In this document: positions 43,631 through 53,193 of the stretch, piece by piece
Numbering within the stretch: the first letter of the stretch is position 1
How the letters are laid out: the number at the start of each line of letters is the position of its first letter
Assembly: GCF_003628145.1 (NCBI RefSeq)
Contig: NZ_RBZV01000005.1
Coordinates: 248,001 to 312,000, forward strand
Source: Trinickia fusca
GTDB lineage: Bacteria > Pseudomonadota > Gammaproteobacteria > Burkholderiales > Burkholderiaceae
Direction: 5' to 3'
Length of the DNA: 64,000 nt
Notes under the pieces: model-generated
The model's input: only the letters and a program-made list of their open reading frames with translations
Databases searched by the model: none
Told to the model about the DNA's origin: nothing
Position numbers and translations under genes: made by a program

Positions 43631-43778
43631 AGGACGCCGTCGACGCTTTCATACTAGGATGCGGGAAGCGCTCGCGCGAATGTCGCCACCGCATGCAGCG
43701 TGGTGCGGGATGATTCCCGCGAACCACGCATGCACTTCACGCTGTCAATTGACGCGTGCCGTCGATCGACGCATGCCG

Positions 43779-45260
43779 TCAATCGACGGTCAACACCGCC
43801 ACGCTCATCCACGGCACATCGACCTCGATGTGTCCGCCGCTGAACGGCACGTTGGCCGCACCCTGCGAGGGCGGCTGAAACTGCGGTCCCGCCGCGAAGT
43901 CGGCCGGGTCCATGCCGCGTGCGTATTGCCACGTCGAGTAAGTGCCGTCCGGCTTGCCGGTCAGCGCGAGCACGGCATGGCGGTCCGTATCGGGCGAGCG
44001 GTTGATGAGGACGATCTTCTTTGCACTGTCGGTCGCGAACACCTCGAAGTCGGGCAGGTTCGTCGACGCCGACACCATGACAGCACCATAACGGCGCATC
44101 CAGGCGCCGCCCGTCCAGGCGCTGATGCCCCAGTAGGCCGGCATACGCACGAATTGGCCAGTGGGTTGATCGTTTCGGCCCGTGCCGTCGGTGATGAGCC
44201 CGAGCGGTCCGTTGTTGTCGGAGTACTGATAGGCGCGTCCGCCTGCGCGCAGCACATGGCCGATCACGGATGCCGTGTGCACGACATTGCGCGACGTGTA
44301 GAACGCATCACGCCACTGGGCGCCGTAACTTGGGTTGTAGTTGAATTCGCCGACCTGCACGGCGACCTGGCCTGCGCGATAACCAAACGTGTTGGCGACT
44401 TGCTGATAGACCCAGTTCACGCCGTCTTCGTACTCTCCCGTGCGGTTGACGTTGTCGATCGGTTGACCGTCGCCGTACTTGTGGAAGTCGACGATATCGG
44501 CATCGCTGCTGGCCGCCGCGAAGAACTTCTGGAAGTCGGCGTACTTGTAACTGGCCCAGGCATTGAGTGCCGGGCCGGCGATCGTGAGCGGGCGCGACGT
44601 GGCGCCGCGCATGGCCGTGACGATTGCGTGAAAGCCCGAGCTGCCGTTGCCGCCGTACAAGTACGGATCGAGCCCGAAGCCGTTGTCGGGCTCGTTGCCG
44701 ACGATGTACGCGTCGATCGGGCCGCCGTGCTGGCCGCCGTTGTCGTTGAAGTAGTGCACGAGCGCGGCAGCGTCAGAGGCTTGAATATCGTTGTCGTTGG
44801 TGGTGCCGCCGACCGCGATCATCGGCGTGCCGCCGATCCCCTTGATCGCGCGGATATACGCTTCGCCTTCGTTGCCGCCATGCACGCCGCCAGCCGCCGA
44901 ACCGACTTGGCCGCCGTGATAGAACAGCGGGACGCGCCAGACGATAGGGCCCAGGTCGTTTGCGTAGTGCTGCCAGGTCGGCTGCTGAGCGCCTTTGATC
45001 AGGTTCGTGCCGCCATCGGCATAGGTGGAAACGGTCGACCCGACCGACAGCGCGGAGGTCGCCACGCCGGGCGCCGTGAAGTCGACGAATACGTTGGCCG
45101 GCTGCGGGCTTTGCGCGTAGGCGCCGGTGGCACTTGCGATGGTGATGGTGATCGCGAACGTCGAGGCGATGGCTCTCAGCGGCGATCGGCGTGTCTGAGC
45201 GGCGGGCGCAAGCGCGGGCCCATGCCCACGCGCCAACGATTCGAGGCGCTTCTTTTCCAT
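43779..45260 (-). CDS. Secreted clan GH-A glycoside hydrolase
   Basis: This 493-residue protein has a long N-terminal region and a Sec signal ending near residue 49 (TGAYAQ). A TIM-barrel glycosidase follows, with the probable acid/base E190 (AYIVGNEPDN) and nucleophile E305 (VQVGEFNYNP), the two-Glu arrangement of clan GH-A. A C-terminal beta domain (about 395-493) contains VVLINRSPDTDRHAVLAL. Similar to GH39/GH44-like arrangements; the substrate is not clear. Shares a divergent promoter region with glgP. Confidence 0.75.
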   Translation of the reverse strand: MEKKRLESLARGHGPALAPAAQTRRSPLRAIASTFAITITIASATGAYAQSPQPANVFVDFTAPGVATSALSVGSTVSTYADGGTNLIKGAQQPTWQHYANDLGPIVWRVPLFYHGGQVGSAAGGVHGGNEGEAYIRAIKGIGGTPMIAVGGTTNDNDIQASDAAALVHYFNDNGGQHGGPIDAYIVGNEPDNGFGLDPYLYGGNGSSGFHAIVTAMRGATSRPLTIAGPALNAWASYKYADFQKFFAAASSDADIVDFHKYGDGQPIDNVNRTGEYEDGVNWVYQQVANTFGYRAGQVAVQVGEFNYNPSYGAQWRDAFYTSRNVVHTASVIGHVLRAGGRAYQYSDNNGPLGLITDGTGRNDQPTGQFVRMPAYWGISAWTGGAWMRRYGAVMVSASTNLPDFEVFATDSAKKIVLINRSPDTDRHAVLALTGKPDGTYSTWQYARGMDPADFAAGPQFQPPSQGAANVPFSGGHIEVDVPWMSVAVLTVD

Positions 45261-45603
45261 TATTCGTTTCCTTGTTGAACCGGACGGAGCCCATGGGAGG
45301 GCCTCGAAAAGTCTATCGGACCGGTACTCGCGGCGAGCGCCAGCGATTCGTAGTGCAGAAGAAACCGGGTGAACTTAGTTCGGAGCATGTTGCGAGCTTC
45401 AGTGCTCGGCGGGTCGTGCGCGAGCGGCGGGGCGTACCCGGCGACGCACGGCGATGCGACTACGGATCTCCGCGATCGGTCACCTGTCGAACGGAGCATC
45501 GCCGCATCGCAGCGAAAAGGCGTAATCTGCCTATTCCTCGCGGCAAGCGCACGGCGCGCCTCGTCCGCAAAGCGCGTGCCGCAGCGCCGATCAGGAGGGT
45601 TCG
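45261..45603. other. 343-bp divergent intergenic region
   Basis: No gene is supported here. It must hold the promoters of the glycosidase (minus) and glgP (plus). AGGAGG stands 5 bp before the glgP ATG. No clear sigma-70 boxes or dyads were found by eye. Confidence 0.4.
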
Positions 45604-48057
45604 ATGACAGCCGTCGATCTGGAATTCGACCAACTCAACAGCACCGCCGATGCGCTACGGCGCTCCATCTCCAACCGTATGATGTACGGCGTCGGCAAGG
45701 ACGCCGTCACGGCCCGGCCGCAGGACTGGCTCCATGCCGCGGCCCTGGCAGTGCGCGACCGGCTCGTCGCGCGCTGGATGAAGACGACGCGCCAGCAGTA
45801 CGAGCAGGACGTCAAGCGCGTCTATTACCTATCGATGGAGTTCCTGATCGGCCGTACCTTCACGAACGCGCTGCTCGCGCTCGGCATCTACGAGCAGATG
45901 AACGAGGCGCTCGCGAGTCTCGGCGTCGACATGGGGGCGTTGACCGAGCTCGAGCCCGATGCGGCGCTCGGTAACGGGGGGCTGGGCCGTCTGGCGGCAT
46001 GCTTCCTCGATTCGATGGCGACGCTCGCGATTCCGGGCTTCGGCTACGGCATCCGCTACGAATACGGCATGTTCCGGCAGCAGATCGTCGACGGCGAGCA
46101 GGTCGAGACACCCGACTATTGGCTGCGTGCGGGTAACCCGTGGGAGTTTCCGCGGCCCGAAGTGCAGTACGTCGTGCATTTCGGTGGCCGAACGATTCAG
46201 CGCGACGGCCATGTCGAATGGATCGAGACCGAGCACGTCAATGCGATGGCATATGACACCGTGATTCCCGGTTATGGCACGAGCGCCACGAACACGCTGC
46301 GATTGTGGTCGGCGCGCGCGACCGAGGAGCTCGATCTGTCGGCGTTCAATCAAGGTGACTATCGCCGGGCCGTCGAGGCGAAGGAGCATTCGGAGAACGT
46401 CTCGCGTCTGCTCTATCCCGACGATTCGACGCCGGCTGGCCGTGAGCTGCGGCTTCGCCAGGAATACTTCTTCGTATCGGCGACGATGCAGGACCTGATT
46501 CGCCGCTATCACCGCACGCACAGCACGTTCGGCCGTTTCGCCGAGAAGGTGGCGATTCATCTGAACGACACGCATCCGGTGCTGGCGATACCCGAGCTGA
46601 TGCGGCTGCTCGTCGATGTGCACCACGTACCGTGGGACCGTGCGTGGCAGATGGTGCAGCAGGTGTTTTCCTACACGAACCATACATTGATGCCGGAAGC
46701 GCTCGAGACGTGGGACGTGGACCTGCTCACGCGCCTGCTGCCGCGTCACCTCGAGATCATCTTCGACATCAACGCGGACTTCCTCAAGCAGGCCAGCGAG
46801 CAGGTCGGACACGACATCGAGGTCATCCGCCGCGTCTCGCTCATCGACGAATACGGGCAGCGGCGTGTACGCATGGCGCACCTGGCGATCGTGGCGAGCC
46901 AGAAAGTCAATGGTGTTTCGAAGCTGCATTCGCAGCTGATGGAGCGCGAGTTCTTCAGCGACTTCGCACGGCTGTTTCCCGACCGCTTCACCAATGTGAC
47001 CAATGGCATCACGCCGAGGCGCTGGCTTGCACAGGCGAGTCAGCCGCTATCGTCGTTGATCGACGCGCGTATCGGCACGCACTGGCGTACCGATCTGCTC
47101 GAACTGACCAAGCTGCGTGAACTCAAGGACGATCCGGCGTTCGCAGCCGAGTTTCACGCGGCCAAACGACGCAACAAGATTCGTCTTGCACAGCGCTTGC
47201 TACACGACATGGGCTGCACGGTGCATCCCGATGCGCTGTTCGATCTACAGGTCAAGCGTATCCACGAATACAAGCGGCAGCTGCTGAACGTGCTCCATGT
47301 GATCGTGCGCTACAACCGCATCCGTGCGAATCCCGAAGATGACTGGGTGCCGCGTGTCGTCGTCTTCGCCGGCAAGGCGGCTTCGGCGTACAAGCTGGCC
47401 AAGACGATCATCAGGTTGATCGGCGACGTCGGCGAGAAGGTCAATCACGATCCGCTTGTCGGCGATCGTCTCAAGGTCGTGTTCGTGCCGAACTACGGCG
47501 TAAGCCTCGCCGAGCTGATGATTCCAGCGGCCGACTTGTCGGAGCAGATTTCGATGGCCGGTACGGAGGCGTCGGGCACGGGCAACATGAAGCTCGCGCT
47601 GAACGGTGCGCTGACGATCGGCACGATGGATGGAGCGAACATCGAGATCTGCGAAGCGGTGGGCCGGGAGAACATGTTCATCTTCGGGCTTATGGCCGAG
47701 GAAGTCGTCGAGCTGCGCGCGTCGGGCTATCGGCCGCGCAGAATCTACGAGGAGAACGAAGCATTGCGGCTTGCACTCGATCAGATTCGCGGCGGGTATT
47801 TCTCGAATGGCAATCCCCACCGCTTCAGCGACATCTTTCATACGCTCGTCGACTGGGGCGACCATTACATGGTGCTCGCCGATTTCGCGGCCTATGCGCA
47901 GGCTCAGGAGGCCGTCGATGCTCGTTTTCGCGACTCGCGCGCGTGGACGGCCAGTGCCATCGAGAACGTGGCCGGCATGGGGCGCTTCTCGTCCGACCGC
48001 ACGATCGCCGAGTATGCGAACGAGATTTGGCGCGTGAAGCCGCTCGATGTGCAGTAA
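45604..48057 (+). CDS. glgP: Glycogen phosphorylase
   Basis: This 817-residue enzyme releases glucose 1-phosphate from glycogen or maltodextrin. The N-terminal YYLSMEFLIGRTFTNALLALG and GNGGLGRLAACFLDS match the family. The pyridoxal-phosphate site is EASGTGNMKLALNGALTIGT with K663. Full length. The divergently placed secreted glycosidase may share a carbohydrate role, but that is not established. Confidence 0.95.
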   Translation: MTAVDLEFDQLNSTADALRRSISNRMMYGVGKDAVTARPQDWLHAAALAVRDRLVARWMKTTRQQYEQDVKRVYYLSMEFLIGRTFTNALLALGIYEQMNEALASLGVDMGALTELEPDAALGNGGLGRLAACFLDSMATLAIPGFGYGIRYEYGMFRQQIVDGEQVETPDYWLRAGNPWEFPRPEVQYVVHFGGRTIQRDGHVEWIETEHVNAMAYDTVIPGYGTSATNTLRLWSARATEELDLSAFNQGDYRRAVEAKEHSENVSRLLYPDDSTPAGRELRLRQEYFFVSATMQDLIRRYHRTHSTFGRFAEKVAIHLNDTHPVLAIPELMRLLVDVHHVPWDRAWQMVQQVFSYTNHTLMPEALETWDVDLLTRLLPRHLEIIFDINADFLKQASEQVGHDIEVIRRVSLIDEYGQRRVRMAHLAIVASQKVNGVSKLHSQLMEREFFSDFARLFPDRFTNVTNGITPRRWLAQASQPLSSLIDARIGTHWRTDLLELTKLRELKDDPAFAAEFHAAKRRNKIRLAQRLLHDMGCTVHPDALFDLQVKRIHEYKRQLLNVLHVIVRYNRIRANPEDDWVPRVVVFAGKAASAYKLAKTIIRLIGDVGEKVNHDPLVGDRLKVVFVPNYGVSLAELMIPAADLSEQISMAGTEASGTGNMKLALNGALTIGTMDGANIEICEAVGRENMFIFGLMAEEVVELRASGYRPRRIYEENEALRLALDQIRGGYFSNGNPHRFSDIFHTLVDWGDHYMVLADFAAYAQAQEAVDARFRDSRAWTASAIENVAGMGRFSSDRTIAEYANEIWRVKPLDVQ

Positions 48058-48125
48058 CGATTTCGCCGTCTTACGCGCGACGCTCATGACGGAGCGCGTG
48101 AGAACTCCGGAGCCGGGCCGAGGGG

Positions 48126-48141
48126 GTTAATAAAAATTAAC
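48126..48141. promoter_or_regulatory. AT-rich palindrome after glgP
   Basis: GTTAAT-AAAA-ATTAAC is a perfect 6+6 dyad about 150 bp before the GlsB-like gene. Candidate operator or UP-like element; no partner known. Confidence 0.35.
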
Positions 48142-48292
48142 AATCCGAAAACCGGGAGCGGGTAGAGTAGCGTGAGGCTGCACGCGCAACGAAGCACTGC
48201 GCATTGCCCGTCAGCTGATTTTGGACGTCGAGGCAAAAGAAGCTCGGCGGGAGCACAACGACACCCACACCCTATCCAAACAAGGAGAACCC

Positions 48293-48544
48293 ATGACCCA
48301 CGGATTGATTGCATGGCTCATCATCGGTGCCATCGCCGGTTGGCTTGCCGGTCTGCTCGTCAAAGGCGGAGGCTTCGGCCTGATCGTCGACATCATTGTC
48401 GGGATCGTCGGCGCGTTTATCGGCGGCTGGTTGTCCGGTGTGCTCGGCATCTCGCTGGGCCACGGCTGGATCGGTTCGATCATCACGGCAGTGATCGGCG
48501 CGGTTATCCTGCTGTTCGTTCTGCGGGTGATCAAACGGGCATAG
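48293..48544 (+). CDS. GlsB/YeaQ/YmgE-family stress membrane protein
   Basis: This 83-residue, Gly-rich, three-helix membrane protein has the family strings IIGAIAGWLAGLLVKG and DIIVGIVGAFIGGWL. Members are induced by envelope, acid or general stress. AAGGAG lies 6 bp upstream of the ATG. Confidence 0.88.
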   Translation: MTHGLIAWLIIGAIAGWLAGLLVKGGGFGLIVDIIVGIVGAFIGGWLSGVLGISLGHGWIGSIITAVIGAVILLFVLRVIKRA

Positions 48545-48595
48545 CGGGAAGACGCTGGCTATGCCCTCTGGGCGCCGGCTGCGCCGCGACGTGAC

Positions 48596-48937
48596 TCAGG
48601 TCAGGCGCAGGCTCGGTGGCGTGCCGCGGCCGGCGCGGCCAAGCGTGGCCGCCGGCAGCGCGCGGGTGAGGGCGGACAGCACTTCGTCGAGCGTATGCCC
48701 GGTGACTTCGATGCGGAACGTGACGCTATCGCTCGATTTGTCGGTGGTGACGACATAAAGACGCAGCGCGGCGCCGAACGTTTCGTGCAAGGCACGCCGG
48801 GCGGCGTTCGACGCGGTGGCCGGTACTGCGATGTCGACCGAGACGAGCGCGATACGCGGTTGCGGTTCGGCGACGCGTTCCCGAGCCACGCGCATCATAC
48901 GGCGCACGGGGAAATCGAGCGAAGGGTGGGCTAGCAT
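48596..48937 (-). CDS. Hypothetical protein with ACT-like pattern
   Basis: This protein of about 113 residues has a beta-alpha-beta-beta-alpha-like pattern (RIALVSVDIAVP, ARRALHETFG, LRLYVVTTD, VTFRIEVTG, LDEVLSALTRALP). No signal peptide. The start is uncertain (48979 GTG, 48967 ATG or 48937 ATG); none has a good ribosome-binding site. Confidence 0.5.
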   Translation of the reverse strand: MLAHPSLDFPVRRMMRVARERVAEPQPRIALVSVDIAVPATASNAARRALHETFGAALRLYVVTTDKSSDSVTFRIEVTGHTLDEVLSALTRALPAATLGRAGRGTPPSLRLT

Positions 48938-49047
48938 GGCGAGGTATGCCGGCTGTTGTGCCGGCATGGTTGTTGGCACGCTTTCAATGTAGCTGTGCCG
49001 AACTAAACCTCGTGCAAAAAGGCCCCCGTGGCCGAGTTAAATTTTCG

Positions 49048-49443
49048 TTAAAGCGCGGCGGAGCTGGTGGAGTTCGCTTCGCAGGCGCGCTGCACGGCTT
49101 GCTCGACGCGCTTGACGAAATCGAGGTCCGTGCTCGAGATCGCTTCGCGCTCGCCCGTGGGCGTGCCGATCATGAGCCGGTGCGTGACGTCCTGCGTGAG
49201 CCATGCGAGGCCGCCGACGACGACGAGCATCACACCGAGCGTGAGCGCCGCTCCGGAGCGCATGACGCCGCCCGTGATGGCCAGCGCGAGCCCGCCCAGC
49301 GACAGGCACAGGGGCACGACCTTGTTCTTTTGAATCGTCACCGTACGCAGACCGCGGATTTCGCGCAGCGAAAAAATTTGGCCGCCCGCACTGAGTCCGT
49401 TGCGCGTGATCGTGACGCCGCGCTCGTTGAACGTGTTTTCCAT
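49048..49443 (-). CDS. DUF6232-like membrane protein
   Basis: This 131-residue protein has a beta-rich N-terminus (NERGVTITRNGLSAGGQIFSLREIRGL), two membrane helices (about 42-60 and 64-82) and a C-terminal HRLMIGTPTGEREAISSTD tail. This is the DUF6232 layout as I know it. Function unknown. The ATG at 49443 fits the conserved start. Confidence 0.65.
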   Translation of the reverse strand: MENTFNERGVTITRNGLSAGGQIFSLREIRGLRTVTIQKNKVVPLCLSLGGLALAITGGVMRSGAALTLGVMLVVVGGLAWLTQDVTHRLMIGTPTGEREAISSTDLDFVKRVEQAVQRACEANSTSSAAL

Positions 49444-49538
49444 CGAATAATGAGTAGCGTGGTGTGGTTGGCTCGCAAGCGTAGCAGACAACGCGGCGAG
49501 CTCAAACCTGACTCAACGTCGCGCCCGGCTGTGTTTGA

Positions 49539-49793
49539 CTAGCGCGCCAAGTCGGCGTACACCCGCCCCGGCACGTGCGTGGCGACGAGCTGGGCGATTT
49601 CCGTATCGGTGAATTCGGCGGGTACGACGCAGCGGTGCGAAGGCGCATCGGTTGCTGTTGTCCACTCGACGAGCCGGTAGGTGCGGCCCCATGGGCGCTG
49701 CACGGGCTGCGACACGCGACAGCTTTGGACCGGCAACGCATGCTCGCGCTTGAGCATCGTGCGCAGGTGCTTGAAGACCGTATCTTCGATCAT
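49539..49793 (-). CDS. Small hypothetical protein
   Basis: This 84-residue soluble protein (MIEDTVFKHLRTMLKREHALPV, then RPWGRTYRLVEW) has no signal peptide. Family not recognised. It lies on the same strand as the DUF6232-like gene, about 95 bp upstream of it. Confidence 0.5.
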   Translation of the reverse strand: MIEDTVFKHLRTMLKREHALPVQSCRVSQPVQRPWGRTYRLVEWTTATDAPSHRCVVPAEFTDTEIAQLVATHVPGRVYADLAR

Positions 49794-49941
49794 GGCCGTT
49801 TCCGTTCCGGGCCCCGCATCGAATACGCGGCGGCCGCGCGAGAGGGATAAAAAGATGCCGCCGATGCTCCGGCGGCTCAACAGGGGTGGTATGGATGCCA
49901 TCTTGGCGATCCAGAATTAAACCAACCTTAAGGCGAAGGGC

Positions 49942-50316
49942 CTATCGGGGCATTGCGGGGTGTGCCACGAAGAACGGTAACGCCATGAAATAAAAGGATT
50001 TAGGTGTGCCGTTGCTACCCAACATGATCCCTCGCCCAGCCATTTCTTTGACAGGCGGGGTGTCCTGATCTCGAGACGCGAGCCACCTACGGCATCCACT
50101 CATACCGGGGGCGCCGACTTTCTGTGCCCGACGAGTCACCGCGCGCCCCGGTGCCTTGCCTTCGGCTTGTTCTACCCAGCGCCGAAGTAGATTCGCGTTG
50201 AGCTGATGACGCAAGGCGATCGCCGCGATCGAAACGCCAGCACCTTGGCATGCCGCTACCACCTTAGCTTTACTCTCTACTGATCGTCCTATAGATAGTG
50301 TGAAGAAAAACGGCAA
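49942..50316 (-). pseudogene. IS66-family orfA (transposase accessory) remnant
   Basis: The segment SKAKVVAACQGAGVSIAAIALRHQLNANLLRRWVEQAEGK is the HTH core of the IS66 OrfA/TnpA protein. Sequence before and after it does not continue the family, and no orfB or orfC follows. Only a broken piece of the element remains. A shared 14-mer at 50393-50406 may belong to it. Confidence 0.7.
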
Positions 50317-50392
50317 GAAGGGTTCCCGAACCGAGTGCGTGCGAGCATCTCCTTGCCTCGGTGTCTCCCGCCATGGTGCCGCTATCGCTTGC

Positions 50393-50406
50393 CGCAGTCT
50401 CGGAGT
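50393..50406 (+). repeat. 14-bp repeat, copy 2
   Basis: Identical to 34629-34642 and located about 80 bp upstream of the IS66 orfA remnant. May be an end sequence of a lost element. Confidence 0.4.
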
Positions 50407-50496
50407 GATGTGAGGCGGTGTTTATTGTTGAGCGGGAGAGCTGATCGTGATCCAATCAGGCTGTAATCGGCCACGAGTTAACGCGAGTTATTCAAA

Positions 50497-51057
50497 ATGA
50501 AAAGAACTATCCGAGTAGTCACCGCCACAATCCTGACGGGCGCGATTGTCGGCCACATCGGCAGCGCGAGCGCAGCCGCTGCACTAGCACAGGGTGGCGG
50601 GGTGCGTTACGCATGGGTTGGCGGCCAAAAATCCGTCGAATCCGCCAAGCAGGCGGCTCTTCGCGTTTGCAATGAGAAGGAGAAGCAAGCCGGGGGGCAC
50701 GGTAAATGCGAGATTATCAAATCGTTGAGTTCGCCAGCATATTGGGCGGTCTTTCTGGCGAACGGCCATATGGCCGTTGGATGGAGTTCCGACCAACAGA
50801 CGGCCATTGATAACGCTCACGAGTACTGCAACGAGCATTTCGGCAGATGCCCGGACACCGCCGACCACGTGTATCAGGATGGCAATCCGAGGCCCCAACC
50901 GTCTGAGGCCACAACACAGCGTCAGGACTGTGGCGTCAGCAGGAGTGGTCACCCGGTTGACAACAACGACGACGGTTCGTGCCGTATGGTGGACGAAGCC
51001 GGAATACCGGTCGGGTATAGCAGTTGGGAGGAGTTTCGATCGACGGCCGGCGAATGA
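50497..51057 (+). CDS. DUF4189-like secreted protein
   Basis: This 186-residue protein has a Sec signal (about 1-26). A DUF4189-type domain follows (SVESAKQAALRVCNEKEK, CEIIKSLSSPAYWAVFL, AVGWSSDQQTAIDNAHEYCNEHFG) with four Cys likely in two disulfides, then a polar tail with two more Cys. Function unknown; members are often secreted and co-occur with secretion systems. Lower GC than the neighbouring core genes. Confidence 0.7.
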   Translation: MKRTIRVVTATILTGAIVGHIGSASAAAALAQGGGVRYAWVGGQKSVESAKQAALRVCNEKEKQAGGHGKCEIIKSLSSPAYWAVFLANGHMAVGWSSDQQTAIDNAHEYCNEHFGRCPDTADHVYQDGNPRPQPSEATTQRQDCGVSRSGHPVDNNDDGSCRMVDEAGIPVGYSSWEEFRSTAGE

Positions 51058-51069
51058 AGCCGCAGAAGC

Positions 51070-51094
51070 GAAAACGCCCGCACGAAGCGGGCGT
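51070..51094 (-). terminator. Terminator between convergent genes
   Basis: ACGCCCGC (51074-51081) and GCGGGCGT (51087-51094) form a perfect 8-bp stem. On the minus strand TTTT follows (51073-51070), so it ends the gene at 51119-52234. It also sits after the plus-strand gene. Confidence 0.7.
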
Positions 51095-51118
51095 GGGTGA
51101 CGTAATGCGAGGGGAGAC

Positions 51119-52234
51119 TCAAGCCGACAACAAGCCGCCTGTGCGATAGGGCTTGGCACCCGCGATGCGGGCGACTTCCATGCCGGCCGTCGCGAAGCGC
51201 GTGCGATGCCTTGCGTAGAGCACGCCTGCCGTCGAGCTCTTCACCGTGACGACGCGATCGGTCAGCGGATCGATGATGTCGGCGATGTCCTGCCCCGGCT
51301 CGATCCAGATGCCGAGGGGCGTGCGGTACACGAGCACGCCCGAAATCGGCGTGATCAGCGGCTCGCTGCCGGCTAGCGGCGTGGCCGGGAACGCGAGCGG
51401 TGGCATATGCGCAGGCGGTTCGTCGACGATGCCGCGATGCGCGAGGTACTCGACGATCGCCTGCGAGTCGTGTTCGGCATACGGATACGTGACGTCGGCC
51501 TGGCCGCGCAATTCGACCGTCACCGAGATCGTGCCGTTCGGAATCGGATGCCGGTCGCCGTAGCGCGTGCGTAGTTCCGACCAGCAGAAGCTGTGGATTT
51601 CGTCGAACGGATTGCCGATCGAATTGAGTGCGAGCAGCGACGCTTTGGCGTCGAGGTAGCGGGCAAGCGGCTCGACGTCCGGCCAGATGTCGGGATTCGT
51701 GTAGAGGTGCATCGCGCCTTCGAAGTCGCAATGCAGATCGAGCACGATGTCGGCGTCGTACGACAGGCGCTGAAGCGCAAGACGTTGCGATTCGAGCTCG
51801 GTGCGCGGTGTTTGCTCCGCGAGCGCGTCGCGCATGGCCAGGCGTACGGCGCGCAGGTTTTCCTCCGCATCGTCGGTCAGCTGGCCGTCGATGCGCGGCA
51901 TCACGAGCGTCGCGAGGTCATAGAAGCTGCGATTGAAGTTGGTGGCCGTGTTCGTCTCGAAGCGGCCGATCATCTGGCCCAGCACATGCTGGCTCAGGCC
52001 GATCGGGTTCGGCACGGGCACGAGGACGATCTCGCCGCGCAGCTTGCCGGCCGCCTCCAGCGCCGCGAATTTGCGGCGCAGCGCCCAGATCACGAGCATG
52101 CCCGGCAATTCGTCTGCATGTAGCGACGACTGAATATAGACCTTCTGCCCGCCGCCAGGGCCGTAGTGAAAACTCGTCAGGTGACGCTCGGTGCCGAGCG
52201 CCGGGGAGATCAACGGATGGGTCTGTTTGTGCAT
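51119..52234 (-). CDS. Succinylglutamate desuccinylase/aspartoacylase-family enzyme
   Basis: This 371-residue M14-related zinc amidohydrolase has ligands H39 and E42 (SLHADELPG) and H168 (VLDLHCDFEG), a NPIGL string and the later VELRG region. The family deacylates N-acyl amino acids. The amino-acid-binding protein gene upstream is on the same strand but separated by a terminator, so co-regulation is uncertain. Confidence 0.85.
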   Translation of the reverse strand: MHKQTHPLISPALGTERHLTSFHYGPGGGQKVYIQSSLHADELPGMLVIWALRRKFAALEAAGKLRGEIVLVPVPNPIGLSQHVLGQMIGRFETNTATNFNRSFYDLATLVMPRIDGQLTDDAEENLRAVRLAMRDALAEQTPRTELESQRLALQRLSYDADIVLDLHCDFEGAMHLYTNPDIWPDVEPLARYLDAKASLLALNSIGNPFDEIHSFCWSELRTRYGDRHPIPNGTISVTVELRGQADVTYPYAEHDSQAIVEYLAHRGIVDEPPAHMPPLAFPATPLAGSEPLITPISGVLVYRTPLGIWIEPGQDIADIIDPLTDRVVTVKSSTAGVLYARHRTRFATAGMEVARIAGAKPYRTGGLLSA

Positions 52235-52336
52235 ATCAGGTGCGCGCCGTGGCGCGATGCCACATCAGAGAAGGGCTTTCGATTGTACGTCGCTCGCAGT
52301 GCACAATACAAAGCCAAACGCGGGAGGGGGAGGCCG

Positions 52337-52369
52337 GCAAAACAAAAGGGCTCCGCATAGCGGAGCCCT
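52337..52369 (-). terminator. Rho-independent terminator of the binding-protein gene
   Basis: AGGGCTCCG (52347-52355) and CGGAGCCCT (52361-52369) form a perfect 9-bp stem with a 5-base loop. On the minus strand the stem is followed by TTTGTTTT, just past the gene ending at 52423. Confidence 0.82.
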
Positions 52370-52422
52370 CGATGCATCGGCGATCGAGCGCAGACGAGGC
52401 TGCGCCCGGCGCACGATCAGCT

Positions 52423-53193
52423 TCAGCTCTTCGGCGCGACGTCGAAGTCGAAGTACTTCTTTTCGATCTTGTTGTAGGTGCCGTCCTTCATCATGCCGTC
52501 GATGGCCTTGTCGATGTCGGCCTTCAGGTCGGCATCTTCCTTGCGCAGACCGATGGCGGCGGCGCCGCTCGGGATCGAGTTGCCGGCTTGCTGGAAGTTC
52601 GCGCCGCGCGGCGTCTTCAGGAAGCCGATGTCGGCCTGCACCTTGTCTTGCAGGGCGGCGTCGAGACGGCCCGACAGCAGATCCTGATAGACCTGATCCT
52701 GGTTCTGGTAGGGGACGACCTTCACGCCCTTGGCTTCCCAGTTCGTCTTGGCGTAGGTTTCCTGGATCGTGCCTTGCTCGACGCCGACCGACTTGCCCTT
52801 CAGCGCTTCGGGCGTCGGCTGCAGGCCCGAGCCCTTCTTGGCGACGAGCGCCGTCGGCGTGTCGAACAGCGGCTTCGAGAACGCGATCTGCTTTTCGCGT
52901 TCCGGCGTGATCGTCATCGACGAGAGGACGCCGTCGAACTTCTTCGCCTTCAGGCCCGGGATCATGCCGTCGAAGTCGTTTTCGACCCAGACGCACTTGG
53001 CCTTCAGGCGGTTACAGATTTCATTGCCGAGGTCGATATCGAAGCCGACGAGCTTGCCGTCGGGGGCTTTCGATTCAAATGGGGCGTAGCTCGCATCGAC
53101 ACCGAAACGGATCTGCTTCCAGTCTTTCGCTTGCGCGACACCGGCCGAAGCGGCGATCGCGGCAATGGTCATGGCGGCTAACAGTTTTTTCAC
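52423..53193 (-). CDS. Periplasmic amino-acid-binding protein of an ABC transporter
   Basis: This 256-residue HisJ/ArgT-like solute receptor has a Sec signal (about 1-22). The strings IRFGVDASYAPFESKAPDGKLVGFDIDL and SSMTITPEREKQIAFSKPLF belong to family-3 binding proteins for basic amino acids. Start is GTG at 53193 with GGAG 8 bp upstream; no ATG gives a signal peptide. The membrane and ATPase subunits are not next to it. Confidence 0.88.
   Translation of the reverse strand: MKKLLAAMTIAAIAASAGVAQAKDWKQIRFGVDASYAPFESKAPDGKLVGFDIDLGNEICNRLKAKCVWVENDFDGMIPGLKAKKFDGVLSSMTITPEREKQIAFSKPLFDTPTALVAKKGSGLQPTPEALKGKSVGVEQGTIQETYAKTNWEAKGVKVVPYQNQDQVYQDLLSGRLDAALQDKVQADIGFLKTPRGANFQQAGNSIPSGAAAIGLRKEDADLKADIDKAIDGMMKDGTYNKIEKKYFDFDVAPKS

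Noticed and set aside
43425-45278. 617-codon plus-strand frame over the glycosidase gene
   Set aside because: Antisense shadow of a gene with signal peptide and catalytic Glu pair.
45191-45607. Plus-strand frame between the glycosidase and glgP
   Set aside because: Arg/Ala-rich, starts inside the opposite gene, and overlaps the glgP ribosome-binding site.
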